A stretch of 64,000 nt of DNA from Haliclystus octoradiatus. Its lineage: Eukaryota; Cnidaria; Staurozoa; Stauromedusae; Haliclystidae. The notes under the pieces are model-generated. The model was not told where the DNA came from. It saw only the letters and a program-made list of their open reading frames with translations, and searched no databases. Positions within the stretch are counted from its first letter, which is position 1; the number at the start of each line of letters is the position of its first letter. Shown here piece by piece: positions 1 through 10,648 of this stretch. The DNA is taken from NCBI GenBank assembly GCA_916610825.1, contig OU744449.1, positions 9,382,243 through 9,446,242 on the forward strand, read 5' to 3'. The position numbers were made by a program, and so were the translations under genes.

Positions 1-1050
1 CGCAGCGCGTTATTGCTTTAATACAATAGTTGTCTTAACATACAATAGTGCTATTGTTCCGTTTTGGTAGTTAAGGCGTTAGATAAATGAAATTGTTTCC
101 TATTACAGCAGTTAAGTTAAATTATGTTTTAGTTTCTTTAAAATTAGATAAATAAAATTTATTCTCGTGACAGCATTTTGAGATTAGTTCAGATTTTTTA
201 TTAAGTAATGGCTCTTTTGAGCATATAATATAATATTTTTCCAATAAGCATAGATGACATTTTTTAGATATATTATTGTATGGCTTTGCATTTGCAATAG
301 TTGACCATTTGGTTTTGTACTGGCTGTTGCTGTCTTTCAAGTCCTAAATATGCTTTGACAATTGTGTGCTGCTGCTGTATTTTGTATGTTTAAATGTAGA
401 TTTGTGCTGCGTGTAGCGTGCTTTAAATGTGTCTTCTGTCAAACCAATATCGCTCTTTCCCTCTTCGTCGGCTGGTGTAGCGGCTGGTGTTGTCACTGTA
501 TAGCCTTGTAGATGATACCTTTTAATTGGCACCTATTTTCAAGTGGGCAAGTATCTTTATCCCTGCAATTGCAAGGTGTGGCTGTGGCGTTATTTTCATC
601 ATTGGTTATTTTGTTGTTATGACTTTTCAGAATCTTGTCCATGTTGTTAGTACAGCTATAACTTACTTTAATTGTGTTATGGTTAAATATCTTGCTTAGT
701 TTATTTGATTTTGGAAAATGTTTTTGACTAAATTTAAAAAAGATTGGCCAATGTTTATTTTAGCGCTCTTATTGTAAGGCGGATTGAACCATATGATTTT
801 TCTGGTTCTTTTTCTTCTGTTACTGTTTGATGTTGCAGTGCGTGGTTGGTAAGAAAGATTTGCTTCATGGCCGCGTGCTCTTAATTAATGCATCAGCGTA
901 TGTTTGTTTGCTTTTCAAAATATTGTGTTGTTAGATGATAAATCTGAAATTCTTTGGTTTATTGAAGTTGGAACTTGTTTTAGTATAGTTGGTGGATGGT
1001 TAGACTGTGTGTTAATGTATAATGGTGTGTCGTTGGGTTTTCTATATGGT
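1..1050 (-). pseudogene. 3' part of a Penelope-like element with GIY-YIG endonuclease (copy 1)
   Basis: Minus-strand remnant of a PLE C-terminal region. Conceptual translation across small breaks shows a conserved linker ending in a WFNPP block, a Cys-rich segment, a GIY-YIG-like segment (IGLTEDTFKARYTQH, 344-532) and the terminal SKCCHENKFYLSNF block (122-340). Stop codons and a frame change separate the pieces, so it is dead. The 5' side is cut by the BEL element starting at 1051, whose target duplication TATGGT lies at 1045-1050. The same DNA recurs at 18339-19389 with very few differences (for example G312 versus A18650). Family assignment rests on the known C-terminal GIY-YIG domain of canonical PLEs. 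Confidence 0.8.
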
Positions 1051-1386
1051 TGTTGCGCTCCGCATTTTCAGCCTCTCTTTAATCTAGCCTCTTTTGTATA
1101 TATTTAATCAACCAATATTTAGCTCATAACTTTAGTAAACGTCAGAACTCTCGTCGAGAATACACCAAATAGTAGCGAAAGACAAATTGTAAGTTAACAC
1201 ATTATCATATTAATTTCACATTCTTGTACTCATTTAATAACTTAGATTAATAGATTGTCATTTATCATTTACAGTTTCACCTTTATCAAGATATTGTTTT
1301 TGAACAAACAGTGTTTAGTTTCTTGGTACATGGTTGACACACATGCGCGTCAGGCCGTCGTTTGAATACACATAGGCGGCGCATGA
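1051..1386 (+). repeat. 5' LTR of BEL copy 1
   Basis: 336 bp, starting TGTTGCGC and ending GCGCATGA. It matches 19390-19725 and 25759-26094. The boundary comes from where the 5' and 3' LTRs of copy 2 stop matching. The end is not the common CA, which is unusual for an LTR. Confidence 0.88.
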
Positions 1387-1495
1387 CAGTGAAAAATTTG
1401 TCGTACTTTACACAAGACGTGAAAAGACCTTGGTAAGAGATAACCAATTTGAAATACATATTTATACAGTATAGCTCAATGTTTATTTAAAAATC

Positions 1496-4224
1496 ATGGC
1501 TGAAAAGTTCTCAAAGGCAACGAGCGAAAAAACTGTTCCAACAAATATGAGACCGCCTGCTACAGAGCCACTATCTCAGGCGCGACGAATGTCCGATCCA
1601 ATATGTTCACCATCAGAACAACAGACGATATTGCGACCGGGTGAAAGTTTGACGCAAGTCGTACAAAAACGTCAGAGAAAACTGACAGAAAAGGGCCAAT
1701 ACTACCAAATAGAAAAACTTAGAAAAAGTATTGAATTGAACAAAAGAACATTGAACAATTAATAGAAGCATTATCTATGTCTAGAAATGAAGTCTCAAGC
1801 GATGTTTTAGAAGTCTCAATGCTACAGAATTCAGAAAGCATTGAAGTTCCCGTTGAAATAGATGCCTTGTGGGTGATATTAGAAAAGGCAGACGAAGCCA
1901 TTCACAAGTCCTACGTCCGTTTAAGAGAAAGTAGAGAAGACGCTGCCTCTATTGTGTCTTACAATAGTAGAAAAAATACAAATAGCAATTCTCAATGCTC
2001 GAACAAAAGTGAAGCATCACTGCGCATTGCCCATGCGCGTGCAATTGAGGCCAAAATTGAAGCTGCCTACGACGAAAAAATTGCCAAACAAAAGTATGAA
2101 CTCGATATTTTGGCGAGTAATAAAAAGTACGCATCAGCTAAAGCCAAGTTAGAAATATTAAGTGATATTGGTGACAGAGGTTTTGATCTAAACATAGACG
2201 AGTTACCAAAAGAGAACACAAAAGAGGGAATCAGTGCGTGGGTCGAACAAAACTCACCCCAAGATAAAACAGATGTGCAAATTGCAGAAAAAATCGTCCC
2301 AGTTGTCGAACAGTTGGCAGTAATTGCAGCTAGACAAAATTTACCAAAAAACGAACCCCCCATATTTAACGGGGAACCGTCAGCATACAAACCGTGGAAG
2401 GATTGTTACAAAAATATGATTGGAAGAGCCGTAGCTACAAGTAGCGAAGAACTCAATTTTCTACAAAAATACTGCAGCGGAGAGCCTAAACAAGTAGTCA
2501 TTGCCTTTAGCAGACGACTCTATGACCAACCGAAAACGTGCACTAAAGAACTGTGGGAAGAACTTGAAAAACGTTTCGGAAACCCTGCTTTGATCGCTGT
2601 AGACCACCTAAAAAGACTGGTCCAGGCCTCGAATTTTGGTAGTGACGCAAAAAAGCTGCAGACCTTTTCAGACATTTGTGCAGACGTGAGCAGTCAAACA
2701 GAAAATTTGGCCGGCTTGCAATGCCTCAATTTTCCCACTCAACTACAACCTATTGTTTCTCGCCTGCCAAAATATATCGCCGATAAATGGGAAAAACAAG
2801 TTTACAATTACGGTCAAAAACAACCTGGACAATATCCACCATTTAGCAAGTTTGCATCCTTTATAAAAGATGTATCAGAACTGAAAAATTATGCTTTCAA
2901 CAAAAACATGTCATTGGATTCGCTTTTGCCAAACGTTGCAAAACCACTCGAAGCAAAAATTACTGCACGTGTAAGGAAGACAGCAACTGAGCAACAGACA
3001 CCTATCACAGACGTATGTCCCTTACACAAGACTGCAAAGGCCTCTCATTCACTTGAGCAGTGCAGGCAATTTAAAGCGCTATCTTGGCAAGAACGAAAAC
3101 GCGCTATCATGTCAAACGGATTGTGTCTCAAATGCGCCAAACCCGGTCATCTAGTAAAAGACTGCAACAACGACGTTAAGTGTACTGACTGTGAGAGTGC
3201 CAACCATTGCACATTGCTACATAGAACTGTAACTGCAAATACACGCACAACTCAAGTAACGGCTAACGATCCAAATAACACAGATGACACTGAGAATAAC
3301 GAAGCACAAGCCATAGATGTTGTTTCACGAAAAACTACTTTAGGAAACAGAGCTAATGCTCCTGAATTCAACCACACATGTGGTAAGATAGTTTTGGTGA
3401 ACGTATTCACAACTCACTCTCAAGATTATGTACAAGTTTATGCCACAATAGATGATCAAAGTAATAGGACATTGGTTCATCCTGATTTAATCGATAAGTT
3501 AGGCATTCAAGCAGACTGCGTTAAGTTTGCAGTGACTACGGTTAACGGGAAGCAAGAGCACTATGGAAGGAGGGTTTCTGGGCTCATGGTTGAGTCTGCA
3601 GAAACAGGTTACATAGCACCCCTACCCCCGTCCCTAGAGTGCGACGCCCTACCCCAAAATCTTGATGAGGTCACAAATCCATCGCTGCTTCATGCACACC
3701 CTCATCTTGCCCCCCTTGTTTGTAAATTGCCTTCCATTAGTCCAAATGCAAGGATGCTGCTTTTGATAGGAAGAGACGCGCCAGATCTCATGAAAGTTAG
3801 GCAATCTCTTAACGGTCCTCCAGGTGCCCCATGGGCGCAACGACTAATCCACACGAACACGTTTTCAACCATTGTATCGCCTTGTGAGAAAGCTATCCGT
3901 GTCAAAGAGAATCTAGTTGACGTGAAGGAGGATATCATCAAAGACGTCTTCCATACCACATCATTCGACAACAGTCTCGCCCAAAGTATCGAAGATGAGA
4001 AATTCATGCATCAAATGAACAACACTGTCAAGAAAAACGCTTCTGGGAACTGGGAAATGCCCCTACCATTTCGAACTATCAACACGACGATGCCAAATAA
4101 TAGACTGCTAGCAAGCAGAAAGACGACTGAGATCTCTTCGACAGAAGCTGTTCCGCCAGCCAAAGATGAAGAACGAATATGCTCAGTTCATGACAACCTT
4201 GCTACAGAAAGGCCACGCTTCTAA
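1496..4224 (+). pseudogene. BEL Gag and aspartic protease region, frameshifted (copy 1)
   Basis: Starts at an ATG 109 bp after the LTR. The first 88 codons (1496-1762, frame 2) run out of frame near an A-run at about 1740-1750; the main open stretch continues in frame 1 (1777-4224, 815 aa). That stretch has a DUF1759-type Gag core (about residues 185-350, containing PPIFNGEPSAYKPW), a CCHC zinc knuckle (about 449-462, CLKCAKPGHLVKDC) and a retropepsin-like domain with an ATIDDQSNRT motif (about 555-565). In this BEL lineage DDQS-type sequences replace the usual DTG. Gag packages RNA and the protease cuts the polyprotein. A second frame change near 4110-4130 separates it from pol. Both lesions are also in copy 2. 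Confidence 0.85.
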
Positions 4225-7053
4225 AGTCCCAGAAGACGAAATTAAGGTAAAAGATGGTAACATTTGGTATCTGCCTCATTTTGCAGTGTATCACCCGCAG
4301 AAGCCAGATAAGATAAGAGTCGTCTTTGATTCAGCAGCAGAATACCACGGTGTATCGTTGAATAAGCAGTTGCTCACTGGACCAGACCTGATGAACAGAC
4401 TCTTGGGTGTTTTGACACGCTTCCGGAGGGGGAGAGTTGCTGCAATGTGTGACATTGAACACATGTTTCACTGTTTCCACGTTACTCCAAACGACAGAGA
4501 TTTCTTACGCTTCCTTTGGTTTGAAGACAATGACCTAGAAGGTCCAGTTTGCGAATACAGAATGAATGTACACCTCTTCGGTAACAGTCCAAGTCTGGCA
4601 GTTGCTAACTTCGGATTAAAGCATACAGTAAAGGCCGCATCCACTAGCAAAGAAGTCCAAGAATTTGTAGATCGCAATTTCTATGTAGATGACGGACTCA
4701 TATCAGGTGACACCAGCAAGGAAGTTAGTGATGTTCTGCTCGACACTAAAGCGGAGCTAGCAAAAGCCAAACTAAGGTTGCATAAAGTTGTATCCAATTC
4801 TGTAGAAGTAATGGAAGCTATACCGGAAGAAGACAGGGCCTCGTGTCTCAAAGAAGTAAATATCCACGCAGAAGAATTGCCAAGTCAAAGATCATTGGGA
4901 GTGCGCTGGAACCTACAAAACGACACTTTCACCTTTGATGCCAAACCAATCGACACAAAGAAGGAGTTCACAAGGAGGGGAGTACTGTCCACAATAAACT
5001 CTGTGTACGACCTAATCGGTTTCGTGGCACCAATCATCTTAAATGGAAAGCTATTTCTGCAAAAAATGATAGCCGGTACAGAAACAACACCATTAGGCTG
5101 GAATCAGTCACTGCCATCTGATGAACTCAAAGCATGGAAGAAATTTCAAACAAACCTAGAAAATCTGCACGAATATCAAGTTCCACGTTCGTTTACTCTG
5201 TCGGATTTTGGCAAAGTTGTGAGAAGAGAGATGCATGGTTTTGGTGACGCAAGCGACCACGCCCTTGGTGTTGTAGTATACTTGAAGTCATTCAACGAAG
5301 CTGGAGAAACAAATGTTGCTTTCGTCTATGGCCAATCTTCTGTGGTACCGTTGAAGCCCATCAGTACCATACCACGAAAAGAACTGTGCAGTGCAGTTAA
5401 ATTAGCTTTAGCCATGCAAATGGTAAAGTCAGAAATTGACCTACCTATTGACGACGCTATATACTATCTCGATTCAAAGGTAGCATTGTCTTATATAAAG
5501 TCTGAGTCAAAGAGATTCCTCGTTTACGTAGCTAATCGGGTTCAGCTAATCCGCTCTATAACTTCAGCCGACAAGTGGCGTTACATAGAAACAAAGCACA
5601 ACCCCGCAGATTTAGCAAGCAGAGGCTGTAGTTTCATTGGCCTTCAAGAATCAACGTGGTTATCAGGTCCAGCATTTTTGTAAGAAGAAGTGAGCGTACT
5701 CCCCGAGCTTGCAATCGACGAAGTCAATGACGACGATGTCGAAGTGAGAGCAAAATTGACCAAAGCAGGCTTGCCCAATGAAGTGCCCCTGCATACAGAT
5801 CAGTTCAAAGGATTCTCGAATTGGGGAAGACTGACGAGGGCCGTTGCTAATATCGGGCGCTTCAAAGATACCTTTAAAAGAAGAACTGCTGAAGGAAATA
5901 ATCCGGTTTATGTAAACAACTGTCCTAGGAAAATCTGCGCTTGGGAGATAATGCCCAAAGACCTTAACGATGCAGAGAAATGTATTATTTCCATGGCACA
6001 AAGAGAGGTATTTGCAAAAGAGATACATTTCTTGACAAATCCCCCGAATCAAAGATCCAAGAAGAAAGGTTTGAGAGCCTCAAAGTTCTACAATCTAAAC
6101 CCATTCATCAGCCAAGATGGCTTACTGAGAATTGGTGGTAGAGTCACAAGAACTGCAGACGACTTCGACGTCAAGTACCCAATTATTCTACCGAAAAAAC
6201 ACTACATCACTTCTCTCATCGCCAATCACATCCATGAAAGCAAATTCCACCAAGGCAGATCTATTACAAACGCAGCCATTCGTCAAGCCGGATATTGGAT
6301 ACTAGGTTCACACGATGTCGTCAATCAATTAATCAGTTCCTGTGTCACTTGACGTTTGAGAGGGACGTTCTCCACTCAAATTATGGCAGATTTACCAGCC
6401 GACAGAAGCAACCCGTCACCTCCATTTACCCATGTTGGCATGGATGTATTCGGACCATGGAAAGTGGTTACCAGAAAGCTTAGAGGTGGTGCCGTAAATG
6501 ACAAGCGATGGGCAGTAGTTTTCACGTGTATGGCAATAAGAGGAGTCCATATAGAAACCATTGAAGATATGGACACAAATGCCTTTATCAATGCTCTTCG
6601 AAGATTCTTCAGCATTAGAGGTCCAGCATGTTCCTTAAGATGTGACAGAGGTACCAACTTTGTAGGAGCTAAGAAAGATTTGGACGCCGCAGAGAAAGCC
6701 ATTAATTCAGATAATGTGAAATGTTTTCTTCAGAAAAACAAATGTGAATGGCAGTGGAACCCTCCTCACGCATCTCACTTTGGAGGTGTATGGGAACGTC
6801 AAATCAAAACAATCAGAAGAGTACTAGATGGTCTCTTGTTGAGCATTGGAGCTCATCAGTTAACTCACGATTTGCTGACAACATTTCTGGCAGAGGTTAG
6901 CGCAATTGTCAATGCTAGACCTATTTCAACACTTCCATCAACAACTGATGAGCCACAACCACTTTCACCAATCATGTTGATGACTTTCAAGCAACGTCCA
7001 ATCAGCTGCTCTCCTGGAGATTTCTCGAATTCAGATCTCTACAGTCGAAAGTT
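4166..7053 (+). pseudogene. BEL Pol: RT, RNase H, integrase, broken and truncated (copy 1)
   Basis: Frame 2 throughout. RT (about 4200-4900) has the catalytic YVDD box in FYVDDGL (near 4680). RNase H follows (GFGDASDHALG near 5240, YLDSKVA near 5466). A TAA at 5681-5683 interrupts the frame, then the integrase zinc-binding HHCC region (5690-6352) ends in a TGA at 6350-6352 where family members carry the second cysteine pair. The integrase catalytic core continues in the same frame with the DDE residues visible in GMDVFGP, LRCDRGTNF and GGVWERQIK. At 7053 it runs straight into PLE sequence without a stop, giving a 713-codon chimeric open frame (6356-8497). Unlike copy 2, codon 7046-7048 is CGA, not a stop. 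Confidence 0.87.
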
Positions 7054-7114
7054 ATACCTACTTGACATCACCAAATCCACATACCAATCATATCATATTA
7101 TCATTATAACCAGA

Positions 7115-8497
7115 ATGGCAAACTCAATCATCAACACCGTGAGTTTCACACAGGACGACGAGGAAGAGAATGCTCTTCTTCAGGAAGTACCTGATAGAGA
7201 TCTCTGTACCTCTGAAACAACATCAACCACCATCACCTCAACCGCATCAACAACGACACCAACATCAACAACCCAATATATCATGATTAACCCTTTAGCT
7301 GTTGAGATACCATCATCACAAAGGTATTTACCTCGCCTTACAACCATGGCCAAAGCAACAAAACCAGACATACAACCACCACCACCACCAACCGCAACGA
7401 TCACCACAAACATGCTACCAACGCCAACTGTCACCTCAACGGATATATCGGAACCTATGGAAGTAGACACACCATGTCCACTACCGAACCAACCTCGAAA
7501 AGGACAACAGCTACTACCAGATGACTTCCTGATCAAAACATTAATCGACACAGGCAACCCGACACCAACCAACCAGACCGTTATTCAATTCTTCCTTACC
7601 GTCTTGAACCTCTTATCTTTACCACAAGACGGTATTGACAGTTTTGAACCACCGAAAGATATCAACAACCATGTAAAATCAAACCAATTCCGGAACTTTG
7701 TTGATCATCTAGAAATGATCTTACTAGAAATTCTACAGTTAAACTTCCTAAAAGAGTGTCAAAGCAAAGACATTCTTCTTGGATACGAAGAAATACGTGT
7801 GGCAAAACCATCAAGCGCACTATCTGATAGAATAAAAACCGAATACCTAACAAAACGAAAAGACCTAACCATGTCTTACCTCAAAACAATAAACCAGTTG
7901 CAGATTGACTCTACAAAACAAAACCTACCATCGCTGGTAGACCATTTCTCAGTCAGTTATCTGCACCCGGAAAGACCGATCGGCGATAAAGTAGCACTAA
8001 CAAAAATAATCAACAAAGCATGGTGCGTATTATTCCCATCCATAAAGAAAAACCTGAAATCCAAACATACCAAGCTAAATGTAATGATTAGGTTGGAGTC
8101 TCAAAAAGATTCTACTACCGGCCAACCAACATCATTACCACCACCTTTGATGGCACCAGAAAACCGCAAAAGACCATCAACCTCAACAAAAAGACAGTCA
8201 AGGGACAGGAAACGCTATACCAGCCCTGACCCTGACAGACATCAATCATCAAACGAAGATTTGAGGCGCGGATCCCAAACCAGGAGCCCGTCTCGAGACT
8301 CAAGGCGTCGATCAACCTCACATGAGTCCGGACAGGATACTAGGAACCACACTAGAGACCTGTCCCATGACTCAAGACACCAAAGAAACTCTAGAAATCA
8401 AGCACCCACTAACCGTCAGAACAACAACAACAACCGAGACCAAAGTACACCTCCACGCAGAAGCCAGAATCAAAGTAACAACTACAACCGGAGATAG
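7115..8497 (+). CDS. PLE N-terminal (Gag-like) open frame with RS-rich tail
   Basis: The ATG at 7115 (MANSIINTV) is the likely native start; upstream the frame is open into the BEL integrase, so the reading frame as it stands is chimeric. The product is Thr/Pro/Ser-rich over about residues 20-160, then a more ordered stretch, then a very basic Arg/Ser/Asp/Asn tail (about the last 120 residues, with SRDRKR, SRDSRRRS and NNNNNRD runs). Such tails bind nucleic acid; a Gag-like packaging role is inference. It ends at TAG 8495-8497 and the same frame stays open beyond it into the RT. I do not recognise a named domain. Confidence 0.65.
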   Translation: MANSIINTVSFTQDDEEENALLQEVPDRDLCTSETTSTTITSTASTTTPTSTTQYIMINPLAVEIPSSQRYLPRLTTMAKATKPDIQPPPPPTATITTNMLPTPTVTSTDISEPMEVDTPCPLPNQPRKGQQLLPDDFLIKTLIDTGNPTPTNQTVIQFFLTVLNLLSLPQDGIDSFEPPKDINNHVKSNQFRNFVDHLEMILLEILQLNFLKECQSKDILLGYEEIRVAKPSSALSDRIKTEYLTKRKDLTMSYLKTINQLQIDSTKQNLPSLVDHFSVSYLHPERPIGDKVALTKIINKAWCVLFPSIKKNLKSKHTKLNVMIRLESQKDSTTGQPTSLPPPLMAPENRKRPSTSTKRQSRDRKRYTSPDPDRHQSSNEDLRRGSQTRSPSRDSRRRSTSHESGQDTRNHTRDLSHDSRHQRNSRNQAPTNRQNNNNNRDQSTPPRRSQNQSNNYNRR

Positions 8498-10648
8498 CAA
8501 AAAAACGAATCTCAACCACCATCACAACCAATACTATTAACATCTGCCAATCAAGTAATAACCCCACTTATCAAACCAATTAATGAACCAATTATCAAGA
8601 ACAAAACCAATCTGAATACCAATAACCTTGAAGGAAAAACAACCTGTTCATTCAAGAACTTCTTACATTACTTGGAACAAACCTTTGAAAACTACCAACT
8701 TCAGCTCTCATCACCTACACACAAGGCACTGAAAGAAATCTACAAACTTCTCCAAGATACGGGTTTCATCCATCACGAGCAAGACCTCAATAAAACCAAA
8801 AGCCTATTGAATCAACTTGTCCCACCTCGAGTCGTAAACCTTAGCAGCATAAACTTGCCGACACAAATAATGAATCTCCTCAACATGGGACCAAACTTCT
8901 GTCTTGAACCAACGGAGCTCTACCCGAATATGTACCTTCAAGAAGTTTTTGAAAAGATGGACAACCAAATACGCACACATTATTTTAAAAACAGCTATAG
9001 TAATAGTAATGCAACACATGAACTCCAACACCTTATCCGAAAATTTCAACACCCGATTGCTAACGCCTGGGATGACCACATAACCAAACCAAGAGGAAGG
9101 AAATTACCAGCCAACGTAGAACGATTTCTCAAACAATTCAAGAAAGATTTGCTACTTACAAACCATATTACTTCTACCGAACAAACCAATCACCACATAA
9201 TAAGTCAAGTAAAGAATCTACAACAGGAACATAACCTCATCATCAAACGAGCTGACAAAGGAGGCGCCCTCACAATTTTAACCTTATCACAATATACCGA
9301 ACGTGTGATGACACATCTAGCAGACACAACCACCTACTACCATTTAAAAGAAAACCCTCGACCACGGTTCAAAAAAGAATTACACACATTCTGCGAAAAT
9401 CTACACAAGAACAACCTGATTGATGACAAAGCACTAGATCTACTTAAAATTGATCCTGGAAATGGGAACCCTCAATTCTACATCCTTCCAAAGATTCACA
9501 AACAAAATGCTCCTGGAAGACCAATCATATCTGCATGTACTGCTCTGACAGACCCACTCTCAGCTTATGTTGATTACCACATCAACCCATTAAGGCAACT
9601 TATTCCATCTCACATTGAAAATACACCAGACTTATTGAGCAAACTGGAAACACTAACCTTACCACCTAATTGTACACTGGTCACCTTAGATGTCTCAAGT
9701 CTATACACTAACATCCCTCATAAAGAAGGACTAGCAGCCGTAGAAAGTTTCATCAATGAGAACCTACATGCGTACAATGGACCACCACCACGAACCTTAC
9801 TAGCAATGATTCAAAGAATACTTACCACAAACTATTTTCAATATAACGACAAGTTCTACCTACAACTCAGAGGAACTGCAATGGGCACAAGAATGGCTCC
9901 TGCATATGCAGACATATTTATGCATGTTCTTGAAAAGAAAGCCCTAGACCAGCATCCACTATCACCGCTAATTTATTTCAGATATTTGGATGATATCCTA
10001 ATGATATGGCCACACAGCTCGGACGAACTGCACAACTTTGTGGAGACCCTTAACAACACCTGTAGTACCATAAATTTTACCATGGAATCTTCCACAAGCC
10101 AAATAGCATTTCTAGACCTTAAAATTTACATTGAGGATGACACCCTGTTAACAGATCTCCACACAAAACCAACAGACACCAATAACCTTCTACCATACCA
10201 GTCATTTCACCCAGAACAGACTAAAATTGGGATTGTTAAATCACAAACAGCAAGGTATTACCAAAACATTTCAAACCCTGCCATACTATACCTGCGATTA
10301 TACCTCTTATACACAATTTTCATGGAGAGGGGCTACCCATCTACGATAACATTGAGAGCAATAAAAACAACACTGGAAAACCAAAAATTTCCAAAGAAAA
10401 ATTTGTTCACAGTAAAAAGAAGGCTACCTCTTGTCCTACCATACCATCCAATTTTTCAAACAACTCAACTATTAATCAACGAAACCCTAAAGCCATTTCT
10501 AGAACAACAAGTCTGTTTACATCAATTACAACCACAAATTGTATACTCAAGACATGAAAACTTACGTGATCTCATCATACGAACAAGAGACCCGATTCAC
10601 ACAAATCAATCATCAATCAACAATCACATACCTACATACCTACAGTAA
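8498..10648 (+). CDS. PLE reverse transcriptase
   Basis: Open frame continuing directly after the TAG at 8495-8497. Clear PLE-type RT blocks in order: RADKGGALTIL (about 9246), FYILPKIHK with RPIISA (about 9475-9530), TLDVSSLYTNIPH (about 9680), GTAMGTRMAPAYADIF (about 9870), the catalytic YLDD box (about 9984) and IAFLDLKI (about 10107). The thumb region runs to the stop after TYLQ. Fingers, palm and thumb look intact with no internal stop. There is no ATG at the start of the frame, so expression would need readthrough of the TAG, a downstream start or splicing. No zinc motif or GIY-YIG domain follows. Confidence 0.88.
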   Translation, partial: QKNESQPPSQPILLTSANQVITPLIKPINEPIIKNKTNLNTNNLEGKTTCSFKNFLHYLEQTFENYQLQLSSPTHKALKEIYKLLQDTGFIHHEQDLNKTKSLLNQLVPPRVVNLSSINLPTQIMNLLNMGPNFCLEPTELYPNMYLQEVFEKMDNQIRTHYFKNSYSNSNATHELQHLIRKFQHPIANAWDDHITKPRGRKLPANVERFLKQFKKDLLLTNHITSTEQTNHHIISQVKNLQQEHNLIIKRADKGGALTILTLSQYTERVMTHLADTTTYYHLKENPRPRFKKELHTFCENLHKNNLIDDKALDLLKIDPGNGNPQFYILPKIHKQNAPGRPIISACTALTDPLSAYVDYHINPLRQLIPSHIENTPDLLSKLETLTLPPNCTLVTLDVSSLYTNIPHKEGLAAVESFINENLHAYNGPPPRTLLAMIQRILTTNYFQYNDKFYLQLRGTAMGTRMAPAYADIFMHVLEKKALDQHPLSPLIYFRYLDDILMIWPHSSDELHNFVETLNNTCSTINFTMESSTSQIAFLDLKIYIEDDTLLTDLHTKPTDTNNLLPYQSFHPEQTKIGIVKSQTARYYQNISNPAILYLRLYLLYTIFMERGYPSTITLRAIKTTLENQKFPKKNLFTVKRRLPLVLPYHPIFQTTQLLINETLKPFLEQQVCLHQLQPQIVYSRHENLRDLIIRTRDPIHTNQSSINNHIPTYLQ

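Larger units (their letters stand above)
1051..7053 (+). mobile_element. BEL/Pao LTR retrotransposon, copy 1, 3' truncated
   Basis: Element running from a 336-bp 5' LTR through Gag, protease, RT, RNase H and integrase, ending abruptly inside the integrase C-terminus at about 7053, where the PLE at 7054 begins. The last roughly 300 bp of pol and the 3' LTR are absent; I did not find them further downstream. By eye it matches 19390-25391 almost base for base, and even the flanking host PLE sequence matches, so the two are copies of one insertion and not independent insertions. All frame lesions except one stop are shared with copy 2. Confidence 0.9.

Noticed and set aside
904..1107. 67-aa plus-strand frame
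   Set aside because: Crosses the PLE-LTR junction and is antisense to the PLE; identical in copy 2 only because the DNA is duplicated.
7180..7572. Minus-strand 130-aa Val/Gly-rich frame
   Set aside because: Antisense of the Thr/Pro-rich PLE ORF; composition mirrors it.
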